From positions 558,001 through 622,000 of the forward strand of contig JAOWBW010000322.1 of the NCBI GenBank assembly GCA_026119855.1: a stretch of DNA of 64,000 bases, in the 5' to 3' direction. The position numbers and the translations under genes were made by a program. The notes beneath the pieces are model-generated. The model made no database searches. It was not told the origin of the DNA and worked only from the letters and a program-made list of their open reading frames with translations. Origin of the DNA: Campanula takesimana (lineage: Eukaryota > Streptophyta > Magnoliopsida > Asterales > Campanulaceae). Below, one piece after another: positions 24,956 to 38,078 of this stretch. The stretch's first letter is position 1. Every line of letters starts with the position of its first letter.

Positions 24956-25182
24956 AGTCCCCTATACGGACTCTAAATTTTGGCCACTGTGGGCCGATTT
25001 CTATCACCGCACCCCTTCTATCAGCAAAAGTCGCTCACACAGGGAGCGCATTCCTATCCCTTGCAATTTCAATAATTCCTACTTTTTATTTAGTCTTTAT
25101 TTTCCCTTGTCGATGTCCTTGGCGGATGTTTTGTTCTTTCGTCGACGCGTTTTGCTTTGCAATCCACGTCGCCGAGGGGCTC

Positions 25183-26380
25183 TGTAGACACCCCGCCTTG
25201 GACCTCTCATATCCCGATTGCATACACATTCTCTATCTTCCTCTTTTCTGTTAAGTTTTGTTACTTTTCATTAACTTTTGTTACTTTCTATTAAGTTCTT
25301 GACTTACTCCATTAGTATTGGACTTGACTAAGTGACAAAGTCAACTTTGAGTCTTTGTTTACTTTGTTTTTGTTGACTTTCGTGGTGTTCGTTAAGTTTC
25401 TGACTGATTTCGTTAGTTTCAGGGCTTAACTGCATAACGGGGTTAACTTTTGGGCTAAAATATGGATTTTCTGAAGGTGGGATGTGCGCGCCTTTGCCCT
25501 CCTTTGTGGGAGGCGTGCGCTTCCCATAAGGGGGTGGGATGTGCGCGCATCCCACCTCCAGAATCTCAGATTTTACCAAATTTCCATCATTTTCTGATTT
25601 GTAACCTCCAAAACTATTATGCCTTGGCTTGATCCGGGGAGAGGTCATCTTTGTGACCACAAACACTTTCCCTACACCTATAAATACCTATTCATTCCAC
25701 CATGGAAGAGGAGGAAGGATTATTAACTCAAATACTCTCTTAAAACTAAAAGTTCATTTTCAAGAGTGGTTACTATAGACAAATTGGTTCTTCCCCATTC
25801 AAGCACAAGGTACAATGTTTATTCTCTTCTTCTAAACTCTTAATCTTATTTGCTTTCTTGATCTTTTTATCTCTTCTAATGTGTATGCAATCTCCATAAA
25901 AAGGAATACAACCAAAAGGCCACTTCACTATTGAAGTTTGGTCAAGGTTACATTCCAACATTCTAAACATCATTTTAATTCACCATTTTTCTTTATGTAA
26001 TTGTTTGATATGTAATATTTAGCATAAATTAATCAATAAAACAATTCTCTTTTATTTCCCTTTTATTTCCCCTTTCTTTTCATTGTAATTATTAGCATTT
26101 TTAAATTGAAGGACTTTTTAGCATTAGAACACCAATAGTAGCAAGACCCGTGTAAGCGGGGCGGAATGGGTGTTTAAGTACTTCCCACTCCGTCACCTAA
26201 CCCCCGAACCCTTCTCTTCCCGAATCTCTAGTTTCGTAATATTAAAATATGCTATTTCTTTAGGTTTTTCTTATGTTTCCTCAATAACATAGGTGGCGAC
26301 TCTACAATTAAAACAAGTTAGACATCCTAGGATCCTTCCACCGCTCTAGCCAAGCAGTGGGCTTTCCCGGGGCATCTACA
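25183..26380 (+). repeat. 3' LTR of Tat-like gypsy element
   Basis: Starts TGTAGACACCCCGCC after a purine-rich GCCGAGGGGC and ends GGGGCATCTACA, with inverted TGTAGA/TCTACA ends. TATA box CTATAAATAC at 25678. Upstream, at about 25468-25560, paired GC-rich blocks (TGTGCGCGCC, GGCGTGCGC, TGTGCGCGC) occur. Near the end is GTGGCGACTCTACA, common in this LTR class. No 5' LTR was found, so the target duplication cannot be verified. Confidence 0.75.
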
Positions 26381-26475
26381 GTACGTCCCAGAGTAAAAGT
26401 ATTTTTTTTTAAAATGACAAAGAATCTTTGCTATTCAAATTATTTTTCTTAGCTAATAGCATTAGTTACTATATA
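26381..26475. mobile_element. MITE remnant
   Basis: gtacgtcccagagtaaaagt and the following bases match the interior of the MITE at 45548-45832. Truncated exactly at the Tat-like LTR end, which suggests that the retroelement inserted into it. Confidence 0.55.
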
Positions 26476-26476
26476 G

Positions 26477-26563
26477 GGTAACTATTATAGTTAACTACTA
26501 TAGTAACTAATACTTATAATAGTAATAGTTACTATAATAGGTAACTATTATAGTTAACTACTA
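26477..26563. repeat. 63-bp AT-rich tandem repeat, left of Helitron
   Basis: Unit ggtaactattatagttaact... runs 26477-26539, and a second unit begins at 26540 but stops after 24 bp at the Helitron start. The missing 39 bp lie at 45485-45523, beyond the Helitron end. The first unit preserves the uninterrupted site actacta|tagtaac. Confidence 0.9.
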
Positions 26564-28740
26564 TCTATATATAATATGAAAGCAGAAACATTTTCTGCTC
26601 TCACATTGCACCACCTCATAATGCCACCTCATAATACCACTTGGCGCCATTCTACCATTCTATTGGTCAACACATTTTGAGGCTTTCAACATAAAATAAA
26701 AAAATAATATAAAAAGGAAAAACCTTCTACAGAACTCGGCTGAATCAATTAAGATTGGTAATTTGAAATTCAAAATTTACAAAATTAAAAGATTATATTT
26801 AAAATTTGAATTCATATTTTATTATTCTAAGTGCATGAAAGATTGATCAAATATCTATCTTTGGTAATTATTAAACCCAGATTTTAAATATGTTATTTAG
26901 AATATTTGACCACACCAAATATAAGGTGGAAAGTTTTGATAACTTTCCTTTCTTTTATCCGAAATTTTCGATTCAAATATTTGCAAATATGCTATTCATG
27001 AGATCACCTTTAATTGATTTATTTGGTAGTAAAAATATAAATAAATGATCATAAATATTTTCAATTTACGTGTTCTGTATTCCGTTACATTTTTATTCTC
27101 ACCTAAGAAAAAGATTGGAATGCTTACATGTTCTGTATTCAGTTTTACCCTTCTTCCACTCTTTCTTATGCTCTCTAATCAGCAGTTATTTTGCCTCTCT
27201 TATAAGACAAGTGCATTATACATACTCATTCACTCCTCTGCCTTTGGTGTTTACAGAAAACGCACATGTCAGTTTAATTATTGCAATTTCATTCACTATT
27301 ATTCTCTCCAATACTTAATTTATAGGTGATAAATCGTACTTCCTCCGTCCCATAATATAGTCATGTTAGATTCATTTCATAAAGAGTAATTTTATTGTTG
27401 CAAGTTCATATTTTTTCTCTCCAATGCTTAGTTGATACGTGATGAATTGGCTTAATTCCTAATTTAAACACAAATTTAAAATAGTAATTCACTATATATT
27501 ACAAATTATTTGATATACATTACGAATTATTCAAACTCAATCCTTCTGTTCAAATCCATGAATTATTTGATATACATTAAAATTTAATTCAATTAATTAA
27601 TTAAAAGTTAAACTAAAGTTAATATCTATAGTAATTTTTTTGAAATAGAAAAAAATGAAAAGAAAAAGTGAGGATATTATTATCATAAACCGACTCTACA
27701 ATTGATATGCTTTTTGATATTCATTAGTTTTAAATAAAATATTTTGATAAATTATCTCCTAAATTTGTGCTAATTGAGACTAATCACATTTGACTTTCGC
27801 CGTTAAAAAATTCAAAATTTTCTTTGTGTTAATTCATTATGACGTGAATCATCCCATAATTATAACATATAAAAGATTTCTTCTATAACCCTTCTACAAA
27901 AAATTGCTCAAAGAGATCCCTTCCTTAATTTAATTTTTAAATTGATATCTATCATAAAAAAATTATATTGATAAAAAATGGTTGAGTAAAAGATTTATAA
28001 GATTTTGTAATTCAAATTGCTTGAGAGATAAAGATAATAACGAATCATTTCTAATTAAAGTAGCTTATTTGTTTAACCAATAATAGAGAGTATACAATAT
28101 TTTAGGAACTTTTGAACTTTTAAATTCGAATAATAATGTAAAAATTAATAGATAATGATATTTATAGTGAAAACTCAAAGGGAAAACACATAGCGAAACT
28201 CTATAATCCGTTGGATTGTAATAAATCTTTGTGGACCCCACTGCTAAAAACTCATCCAATGGATTAGAGTGTTTCACTATGAGTTTTCACTATGTGTATC
28301 ATTGTCCAAAATTAATAGGATGATTTACAGAAAATTTTGAATTTTATTAGGGTAAATCCGCAAATTAGGAATTTAGATCATCTACAAAAACAATCTAATG
28401 TAACAAGTTTATATAGCACGGATTTATAGGTAATCTAATTAATTTCAAACAAATTTGTGGTGATTGTAGGGAAAAACAAATACTTTGAAATATGAGTTAT
28501 ATAATTTAGCTAAATTTACGGGATCATGCTAAAAAAATTCTATTATTTTAAAAGTAAAGAATCTCTACGGTTTATTATTATCATGTCTGCACTTTTTCTA
28601 TTTTTTTAAAAAAATTATAAATATTAAATTCAATTTTGATTTGGATTATGATCAAATCTTAACAATATTTACAAAAGATATATGATCATATTTATCAAAA
28701 ATTTACCTGTGTGTCAATAAAATCATTTGATAGCGTAGTT
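26564..28740. other. Helitron 5' region, AT-rich, no gene
   Basis: Very AT-rich, with no supported coding sequence. A MITE-like CTTCCTCCGTCCC end occurs near 27342. An imperfect foldback occupies about 28160-28305, with arms around atagtgaaaactcaaag and gagttttcactatgtg. Confidence 0.6.
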
Positions 28741-29184
28741 TATTTTTCACGCTGCACGTCTTCCATCTCCTTTACCAACCGGCCGGCTAACCAAGGTATT
28801 TTCTGATTTCATTTTTATTTTGGGTTGTTCTCTTTTTTTGTTATTCATACAATATTGAGGCTTTCCTCTCATTCAATTGAATTCTTTTTTGTCACTCTCA
28901 GGTTTCTTCGCTTTTCTGCGGACTAATCTTTTCAATCCTTCGGCGGTAAGTCTTCTTCCTGCATAAAGATAAATAGAGTATCCGATTTAAATCATAAAAC
29001 TTTAAGACCAGAAAACCAACTGGTATCAGATGCTTGAGTAAACTGATATAAAAAGGAAACGACGTGAAACTTTCTCAAAACTTGGTAGGATTTATTTGAC
29101 TTAAAGCATACAAATCTCCACCAGTTAAGGTAATGCTGGATTAGTAATTATTGAATGCATCCTCAAATAACATAAAACCATGCT
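28741..29184 (+). other. Possible untranslated leader of the Helitron gene
   Basis: Pyrimidine-rich, less AT-rich stretch with a candidate splice donor cggcg|gtaagtc near 28945, resembling a 5' UTR exon and intron start. The gypsy element lies in what would be that intron. No coding sequence; inferred from composition and one splice-like motif only. Confidence 0.3.
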
Positions 29185-29189
29185 AAAAT

Positions 29190-31321
29190 TGTCGCGACCC
29201 CGGACCCCGCGGGCCCGAGACCGCGATCTGGACGTCGACTCTACAACCAAAACTGAGAAATACTGAAGTTAAAAATTTCATTTAATACCAAAAGGTAGTG
29301 ATCCAAAGTTTTACAAAACCAAGTTTGATAAAAATCAATTACAACTAACATAAACTTCCACAAGTTTATGCCCAACAAAATACGAATATACAATTCTTAG
29401 TGACGTCAATGTTTGGTACAACTATCCCAAAATGGTTACACATTTACATAATGTAAATCAACCTATAACAACCTTCCCCAAAAGAATGGATCCACACTCG
29501 ACGTCCTCATTCTCGTGATCAGCGAGACTAATCCTTAGCACCTGGGGGGGGGGGGGTTAAGGAAAAACAAAGATAAAAGAAAAGGGGGTGAGATAAATCT
29601 CAATAAGTTACTAATGCAACTACATGACATGCTATGATGCAATATACTATAAGCAATAATAAATCTCACATAGCACATAGCATTTATCACATGACAGATA
29701 GCAGCGGAAATAAACACATAACAAATGATATAGCCAAGGTTTTCCAAACCGGAACATCCAAATAAAGGATCGCTGCGCAGCTTCAATAATCAACCAATCA
29801 TCATCTTCATAATAGCATGAAAGCCGAAGAGAAAACCCCGGTACCGGAACCAATAACCAAATGAAGTGTCACAAAGGACGGGAGACATGCCACAAAGTCA
29901 TGCTCCAAGTAAAGCTAAAATGCACACAAAGGAGCTAGCTCTTCTCACATCCAAGGTCAATCTGGAGGAGGGTAATAAGGGGGCAAAACAATGGTCAACA
30001 TCACAATGGACTTGGCCGTGCCATCATAATGTTTCGCATCGCCCAAACACACACAAAATACCAGCTGGACTTTCACGTAAAGGCTAAGTAATAAAATACT
30101 AGCACGATAAACAACAAAGGATTCCAAAGTAGGGAATCAAGCCAAATAATCACCAAGAAGATGACATGAACCAACAATACACAATAAGGGTGCTCCAAAA
30201 TTCCCATTTAACAATTAATGAATTTCAAACACAAATTTGATCACAAGGACCCAATTCTAACACTAAGGTGTACTACAATGTTCACTAAGGTCAACTAAAA
30301 GGACACCCAAGACTTAGACCAAAGCACGTTCTTCAATCTCACAAATTAACAAAATGTAAAGTTTCAGGGGTTCTGTGCGGCCGCCCAAAGTGGGTTGTGC
30401 GGTCGCCCAAAAAGCCTCAAAACCAGAACAAAAGCTTTCAGAAAGATGCGCGGTCGCCCAGGAAGTTTTGTGCGGCCGCCCAACCTTCCGGATTGCCAGA
30501 AATCGGGAAGAACAACATGGGTTCTTCCATTTTCAACCCAAAACACATTTAACCAAAATCCCAACTTCCAACTCATGTACTAATGTACCAAAACAATTTA
30601 TAACTAGGGTGGGGACTCAAATACACCATTCATCAACCTAAAACAAAGAATCAAACCCAACATTCCAAAATCACCATTTTTTGATCAAAACCCAAAATAA
30701 ATTCCAAACAAATTCAAAACCCAACCAAACTTCAAATGTAACACATCAATCATCATAAAAACGTGATATGAACATTTTAGCATCGAAATGGGGGAAAAGT
30801 AACTTACTTGCAAATTCTCAAAGCTGATGGATTTCAAATCTTTTTGATTCTACGCGATCCTATCGACGATCTAAACAATGTTTACGTTTTAAGAAATGAA
30901 TAATAATGAAAGAAAGAAGGAGAAAATGAAGAGAGAAGGAATGAAAGAAAAACTTACCCAAGGATGAGAGAGAGAGAGAGAGTTGTCTGGGAGAGGAGAA
31001 TGGGAGGAGGGGTGGAGTGTATGAGGGAGAAGGAGGTGTAGGGAGGAGAGGGGAGTAGGGGGAAATTATTTTGAAATGTTACAACTAAACCCCCTCCCCA
31101 TACTAACACAATTACTTACACTCCCGGCTAACAATTAAGACTCAACACTTCCACACTAGCCAAACAACTCGAATAAAATGCTAGGCATAAATTATTATAA
31201 CACATAAATTGCACACATAATTATTTAAATAAATAATAATTTAAATAAATAAATAAGCAAATAATTAAATAAAAATCATTTAATTACTAATAAAATAGAG
31301 CCTATATTTCGGGTCGTGACA
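29190..31321 (-). repeat. 3' LTR of gypsy element
   Basis: 2132 bp. On the plus strand it begins TGTCGCGACCCC and ends GTCGTGACA. Contains a G run near 29544, GC-rich blocks at 30374-30387, 30396-30409, 30447-30460 and 30469-30482 (TGTGCGGCCGCCCA and TGTGCGGTCGCCCA types), and a GA-rich stretch near 30966. The open frames over the GC blocks are not genes. Confidence 0.94.
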
Positions 31322-31337
31322 TTCACTCCCCCTTAAA
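31322..31337 (-). other. Polypurine tract of gypsy element
   Basis: On the minus strand TTTAAGGGGGAGTGAA directly precedes the 3' LTR. Confidence 0.75.
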
Positions 31338-31370
31338 GAAAATTCGACCCGAATTTTAACGAGACTCACC

Positions 31371-34300
31371 TTAAACAAAAAGCCACGGAAATTTCCTCTC
31401 GATCTCATCTCGGAGCTCCCAAGTCGACTCCTCGATATTATGATTCCTCCAAAGAACTCGAACCAACGCAATGCTTTTGCTCCTCAACTCTTGGACTTTG
31501 GAATCTAAGATCCGAACCGGTCGTTCCTCATAAGTCATATCGGGCTCAATATCCTCCGGTATCCTCGGTAACACGTGAGACGGATCATGAACATACTTCC
31601 GAAGCATAGAGACGTGAAAGACGTTGTGCAACCGGTCTAAGGATGGCGGTAACGCAAGACGATACGCTAGAAGTCCAACCTTTCCCAAAATCTCAAACGG
31701 ACCAATAAACCTCGGAGCCAATTTGCCTTTCTTCCCAAATCTACGAATACCCACCTTCGGAGACACTTTCAAGAACACAAAATCACCGGTCTGAAAACTA
31801 AGATCTCGCCTTCGGTTATCTGCGTAGCTCTTATGTCGACTCTGGGCTGTCTTCAATCTATCCCGGATAACTTTGACTTTCTCAACCGAATCCCGAAGCA
31901 AATCAATACCCAAAACTTTCGCTTCACCGACCTCATCCCAACAAATAGGCGATCTACACTTTCTTCCATACAAGGCCTCAAACGGTGTCATCTCGATACT
32001 AGCTTGATAACTGTTGTTGTACGAGAATTCCACTAACGGTAGGTGCGAATCCCAAGAATCGGAAAAGTCTATCGAACATGCTCGCAACATATCCTCCAAA
32101 ATATGAATAGTCCTCTCGGATTAACCGTCTGTCTGAGGATGAAAAGCTGTACTAAATCGCAAATCTGCCCAAAGCTTCCTGAAACGCCTTCCAAAACCTA
32201 GAAGTAAACCTCGGGTCTCGATCTGACACAATGCTAACCGGAATCCCATGCAATCTAACAATCTCGTCGATATAAAGGGTCGCAAGCTTTTCCATCGAAT
32301 ACCTGATGTCAATAGGCAAGAAATGGGCACTCTTGGTCAATCTATCCACTATTACCCAAACACTGTCATACTTCCTACGGGTACGAGGTAGTCCCGTAAC
32401 GAAGTCCATAGTCACATGCTCCCATTTCCACTCGGGAATCTCTAACGGCTGAAGAAATCCCGCGGGTCTCTGATGCTCGGCTTTGACCTGCTGACACATT
32501 AAACACTTCGATACATACTCAGCTATTTCCCTTTTCATATTAATCCACCAAAACTGTTGCTTCAAATCCTGATACATCTTCGTACTACCCGGATGAATAG
32601 TATACCTCGATTGGTGACCCTCATCAAGAACTCTCTGTTTAATTCCATCAACATCCGGAACACACAATCTTCCACGGAAAGTCAACACTCCACTCGAGCT
32701 AATAGAAAAATCCTCGAAGTTCTTTTCCTTCAATTTACTCATTACCTTCACCAACTCGGGATCTTCTTTCTGAGCCTCTTTCATCCTCTGAACTAGGGTC
32801 GGAGACACCCTAATATTCGCAAAAATAGCCCCATGTCTCGATTCACGAGGAGACCAATCTCGAACATCCTCAAGCATTTTCCATTCACGGACCATCATCG
32901 AAGCCACATAAGACTTTCTACTAATCGCATCGGCTACCACATTCGCCTTTCCCGGATGATAAGAGATCGTGCAATCATAATCCTTCAACAATTCCATCCA
33001 TCGGCGCTGTCGGTTATTCAACTCTTTCTGGGAGAAAAGGTACTTCAAACTCTTATGATCGGTAAAAATCTCAAACTTCGCCCCATAAAGATAGTGCGTC
33101 CATTTGTGCAACGCAAATACAATAGCCGCTAACTCCATATCATGAGTCGGGTAATTCTGTTCACTAGGGGTCAACTTCCTCGAAGCATACGCAATTACTT
33201 TCCCGTTCTGCATCAACACACAACCCAAACCCTCTTTCGAAGCATCACTGTAAATCACTAGGCCATCGCTCCCATTAGGCAAACTCAAGATCGGTGCGGT
33301 AGTCAATCTCTTCTTTAATTCCTCGAAACTCTTGTCACATTTCTCGGTCCACACAAACGGAACATTCTTCCGGGTCAACTGAGTCATCGGAGTAGCAATC
33401 CTCGAAAACCCTTCAATAAATCTTCGGTAATAACCGGCTAAACCAAGAAAGCTTCTAATCTCTGTCACTGATTCGGGTCTTTTCCAATCCACTATAGCCT
33501 CTATCTTTGACGGATCCACCGAAATCCCATCTTTAGAAATCACATGACCCAGAAATGACACCTTCTCGAGCCAAAATTCGCATTTACTGAACTTCGCAAA
33601 TAATTTCTCCCTCGCAAGAACGGATAAAACTGTCCTCAAATGTTGCTCGTGCTCCTCTCGAGATTTCGAATAAACAAGAATGTCGTCGATGAAAACCACC
33701 ACGAACGAGTCAAAATAGGGATGAAAAACTCGGTTCATCGAATCCATAAATACGGCCGGCGCGTTAGTCAACCCAAACGGCATAACCAAGAACTCATAAT
33801 GACCATAACGAGTGCGAAAAGCAGTCTTCGGAATATCCTCCGATCGAACCTTCAACTGATGGTACCCACTCCTCAAATCAAGCTTGGAAAACACAACGGA
33901 CCCTTGAAGTTGATCAAATAAATCATCGATGTGCGGTAGAGGATACTTATTCTTCACCGTAACCTGATTCAACTTCCGGTAATCGATGCACAATCTCAAC
34001 GAACCATCTTTCTTCCGTACAAACAAAACCGGTGCTCCCCACGGGGAAACACTAGGGCGGATAAACCCTCGATCAAGCAACTCTTGCAACTGAACCTTTA
34101 ATTCCTTCAACTCAGCGGGAGCTAACCTATAAGGTGCTTTCGAAATTGGAGCCGTACCCGGCAAAAGGTCTATACAAAACTCAATCTCACGATCGGGAGG
34201 CATATCATACTCGGTAGAGAAAACATCGGGAAATTCCCGGACTACCCGAACACTATCAAAACTAGGGGATTCTTTCCTAGTATCAAGAACACTAGCCAAA

Positions 34301-35827
34301 TACCCCTCACAACCACTAAGCAATAATTTTCTCGCTTTCATAAAAGAAATTAAGCGAACCTTTCTACCCAGAGGGCTAGCCTCAAAAACAAACTTAGGCA
34401 CATCGGGAATAGAAAAAGTAACAGTTTTCTTACGGCAATCAACAGAAGCATGAAACTTGCTCAACCAATCCATACCCAAAATGACATCAAAGTCTTGGAT
34501 AGGAAGAACCACCAAATCCGCACAAAGGACACGACCACAAATAACCACATCACAAGCACGAAAGACTCGATCAGAAATCAAGCATTCTCCTATAGGGGTC
34601 GACACCTCTAGCACGTACGGTAAAGACTCGAATGCAGCATTTAACATGGAAGCAAATTGCACAGAAATGTATGAATGAGATGATCCTGGATCTACTAACG
34701 CTCGTACGCTCACATTAGATATAGAAATAATACCTCCAATAACTGTAGGATCATCTGTGGCTTGTTGTTGATTCATTGCAAACACTTTCCCTTGGACCTT
34801 GGGCTTTCCCGTAGCGTCCCTTTTCTGACCCTGATTAGTACCAACCCCTGACCCGAATGCTTGTCCTCTACCTCTTGGGCAATCTTTAACAAAGTGACCC
34901 ATTTGTCCCCATTTTGTGCACCTTCCTTGCTTCTTCCAACACCGGTCCTCAGAATGACCTTCCCTTTGACAATACGAACAAAGCCTCATAATTTGGCTCC
35001 CTTGGTTCCCGGAAGTGGTACCCGGGTTCCTCGGGATCGGTTGCCCTCGGGACTGAGATTGTCCCCCAAAGTTACCTCGATTATCGGAACGGTGTTGAGG
35101 CTTGCTTTGCCCTCCTGGCTTGCTCGGGTTAGCTACCTCGGTCTTCCTTTTATGCTCCCCAATATCTTGCTCTATTAAGTAGGCTCGGTCCACCGCATCT
35201 TGGAAAGTCACAATGCGTTGAGCAATCAGTTGAGTACGGATGGAGGTCTTCAATCCTCGAATGAATCTCATAGCCTTTTGTTCCTCGGTCCTCACCAAAT
35301 AGTCGCAATACCGGCTAATTCTATGAACTTAGCCGAGTATTGTGCTATAGACAACACACCTTGCTCCAGGTTGAGTAGCTCGATCTCCTTTCGGTTTTGA
35401 TCAACAACCAGAATGAAATGCTCCTTGAATTTGCGCACAAACAACTCCCATGCATACACCGTGTGAGTATCATCCCAAGTAGCTTTAACACCCTTCCACC
35501 AATGCTCGGCGGCTCCCACAAGCTTGTAAGCCGCGAACCGGACCTTATCCTTGTCCGAACACCCAAATACATCATAAATCTTCTCCATCGACTCAATCCA
35601 CAACTCGGCTTTCCGAACATCGGGTTCCCCATTGAATTCAACCGTTTCAACTTCAGAAATTGCTCCAATCCATAACGGGGTGGTGCTTGCTCTACCCTCG
35701 GACCTTGATCATGTATGGCCTTCATGGCCGCCTCAAACATGCCTTGAAACATGGCACGGGCTTCTTCCCTTGTATCATTCTGATTCTGTGCCCCACTAGC
35801 ACCTCCTCTGTTTCTTCTTCCAGACAT
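31371..35827 (-). pseudogene. gypsy chromovirus gag-pol polyprotein (four lesions)
   Basis: Gag begins MSGRRNRGGASG at 35827; AAEHWWKGVK marks the retrotransposon gag domain. The CCHC knuckle CSYCQREGHSEDRC lies near 34970. Protease shows ALVDPGSSHSYIS; RT has RLCIDYRKLN and the catalytic VFIDDILVYS; RNase H has IYSDASKEGLGCVL and FTDHKSLKYL. Integrase has an HHCC zinc region and catalytic D (TMDFVTGLP), D (SDRDPRF) and E (SERTI). A Tekay-type tail ends at 31371. Lesions: one-base losses near 35640, 35300 and 32165, and a TAA near 32118 replacing a glutamine codon after HPQTDG. Despite these, 1048 codons are continuously open, so inactivation is recent or partly apparent. Confidence 0.94.
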
Positions 35828-35934
35828 TGCGAGTAATTACCTGCATAAGACATCAACCGTTAATCACTCCGCACACTACTACCCACCTAGGTCATACTAA
35901 TCCACCTAGACTTATACTTAGAGCTAATGCCATA

Positions 35935-35946
35935 GCTCTGATACCA
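35935..35946 (-). other. Primer binding site (tRNA-iMet), gypsy
   Basis: Minus strand TGGTATCAGAGC two bases after the 5' LTR end; complementary to initiator methionine tRNA. Confidence 0.9.
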
Positions 35947-35948
35947 AC

Positions 35949-38073
35949 TGTCGCGACCCCAGACCCCGCGGGCCCGAGACCGCGATCTGGACGTCGACTC
36001 TACAACCAAAACTGAGAAATACTGAAGTTAAAAATTTCATTTAATACCAAAAGGTAGTGATCCAAAGTTTTACAAAACCAAGTTTGATAAAAATCAATTA
36101 CAACTAACATAAACTTCCACAAGTTTATGCCCAACAAAATACGAATATACAATTCTTAGTGACGTCAATGTTTGGTACAACTATCCCAAAATGGTTACAC
36201 ATTTACATAATGTAAACCAACCTATAACAACCTTCCCCAAAAGAATGGATCCACACTCGACGTCCTCTTTCTCGTGATCAGCGAGACTAATCCTTAGCAC
36301 CTGGGGGGGGTTAAGGAAAAACAAAGATAAAAGAAAAGGGGGTGAGATAAATCTCAATAAGTTACTAATGCAACTACATGACATGCTATGATGCAATATA
36401 CTATAAGCAATAATAAATCTCACATAGCACATAGCATTTATCACATGACAGATAGCAGCGGAAATAAACACATAACAAAGGATATAGCCAAGGTTTTCCA
36501 AACCGGAACATCCAAATAAAGGATCGCTGCGCAGCTTCAATAATCAACCAATCATCATCTTCATAATAGCATGAAAGCCGAAGAGAAAACCCCGGTATCG
36601 GAACCAATAACCAAATGAAGTGTCACAAAGGACGGGAGACATGCCACAAAGTCATGCTCCAAGTAAAGCTAAAATGCACACAAGGGAGCTAGCTCTTCTC
36701 ACATCCAAGGTCAATCTGGAGGAGGGTAATAAGGGGCAAAACAATGGTCAACATCACAATGGACTTGGCCGTGCCATCATAATGTTTCGCATCGCCCAAA
36801 CACACACAAAATACCAGCTGGACTTTCACGTAAAGGCTAAGTAATAAAATACTAGCACGATAAACAACAAAGGATTCCAAAGTAGGGAATCAAGCCAAAT
36901 AATCACCAAGAAGATGACATGAACCAACAATACACAATAAGGGTGCTCCAAAATTCCCATTTAACAATTAATGAATTTCAAACACAAATTTGATCACAAG
37001 GACCCAATTCTAACACTAAGGTGTACTACAATGTTCACTAAGGTCAACTAAAAGGACACCCAAGACTTAGACCAAAGCACGTTCTTCAATCTCACAAATT
37101 AACAAAATGTAAAGTTTCAGGGGTTCTGTGCGGCCGCCCAAAGTGGGTTGTGCGGTCGCCCAAAAAGCCTCAAAACCAGAACAAAAGCTTTCAGAAAGAT
37201 GCGCGGTCGCCCAGGAAGTTTTGTGCGGCCGCCCAACCTTCCGGATTGCCAGAAATCGGGAAGAACAACATGGGTTCTTCCATTTTCAACCCAAAACACA
37301 TTTAACCAAAATCCCAACTTCCAACTCATGTACTAATGTACCAAAAAAATTTATAACTAGGGTGGGGACTCAAATACACCATTCATCAACCCAAAACAAA
37401 GAATCAAACCCAACATTCCAAAATCACCATTTTTTGATCAAAACCCAAAATAAATTCCAAACAAATTCAAAACCCAACCAAACTTCAAATGTAACACATC
37501 AATCATCATAAAAACGTGATATGAACATTTTAGCATCGAAATGGGGGAAAAGTAACTTACTTGCAAATTCTCAAAGTTGATGGATTTCAAATCTTTTTGA
37601 TTCTACGCGATCCTATCGACGATCTAAACAATGTTTACGTTTTAAGAAATGAATAATAATGAAAGGAAGAAGGAGAAAATGAAGAGAGAAGGAATGAAAG
37701 AAAAACTTACCCAAGGATGAGAGAGAGAGAGAGAGTTGTCTGGGAGAGGAGAATGGGAGGAGGGGTGGAGTGTATGAGGGAAAAGGAGGTGTAGGGAGGA
37801 GAGGGGAGTAGGGGGAAATTATTTTGAAATGTTACAACTAAACCCCCTCCCCATACTAACACAATTACTTACACTCCCGGCTAACAATTAAGACTCAACA
37901 CTTCCACACTAGCCAAACAACTCGAATAAAATGCTAGGCATAAATTATTATAACACATAAATTGCACACATAATTATTTAAATAAATAATAATTTAAATA
38001 AATAAATAAGCAAATAATTAAATAAAAATCATTTAATTACTAATAAAATAGAGCCTATATTTCGGTCGTGACA
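35949..38073 (-). repeat. 5' LTR of gypsy element
   Basis: 2125 bp, nearly identical to 29190-31321; differences are mostly homopolymer length (G run, one A run) and single substitutions. GC-rich blocks at 37127-37140 to 37222-37235 in the same order. A CT-rich tract and splice-donor-like GTAAGT sites lie on the minus strand near 37710 and 37563. Confidence 0.94.
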
Positions 38074-38078
38074 AAAAT

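Larger units (their letters stand above)
29190..38073 (-). mobile_element. Ty3/gypsy chromovirus (Tekay/Del-like), full length
   Basis: 8884-bp element on the minus strand with 2.1-kb LTRs, tRNA-iMet primer site, gag-pol and polypurine tract. The target duplication aaaat is exact (29185-29189 and 38074-38078). Order PR-RT-RNaseH-INT places it in Ty3/gypsy. The C-terminal ELRDEIERKFPWLF after integrase is the degenerate chromodomain-like tail of Tekay/Del chromoviruses. LTRs are nearly identical, so insertion into the Helitron is recent. Confidence 0.95.

Noticed and set aside
24078..24956. Open frames of repeated AGRLSSPSTS as a protein gene
   Set aside because: Produced by the 30-bp array; no start context, a stop inside, and no family match.
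30364..30641. Open frames on both strands over the gypsy LTR GC-rich blocks (also 37117-37511)
   Set aside because: They lie in LTRs, follow the GC blocks, and have no family signature.
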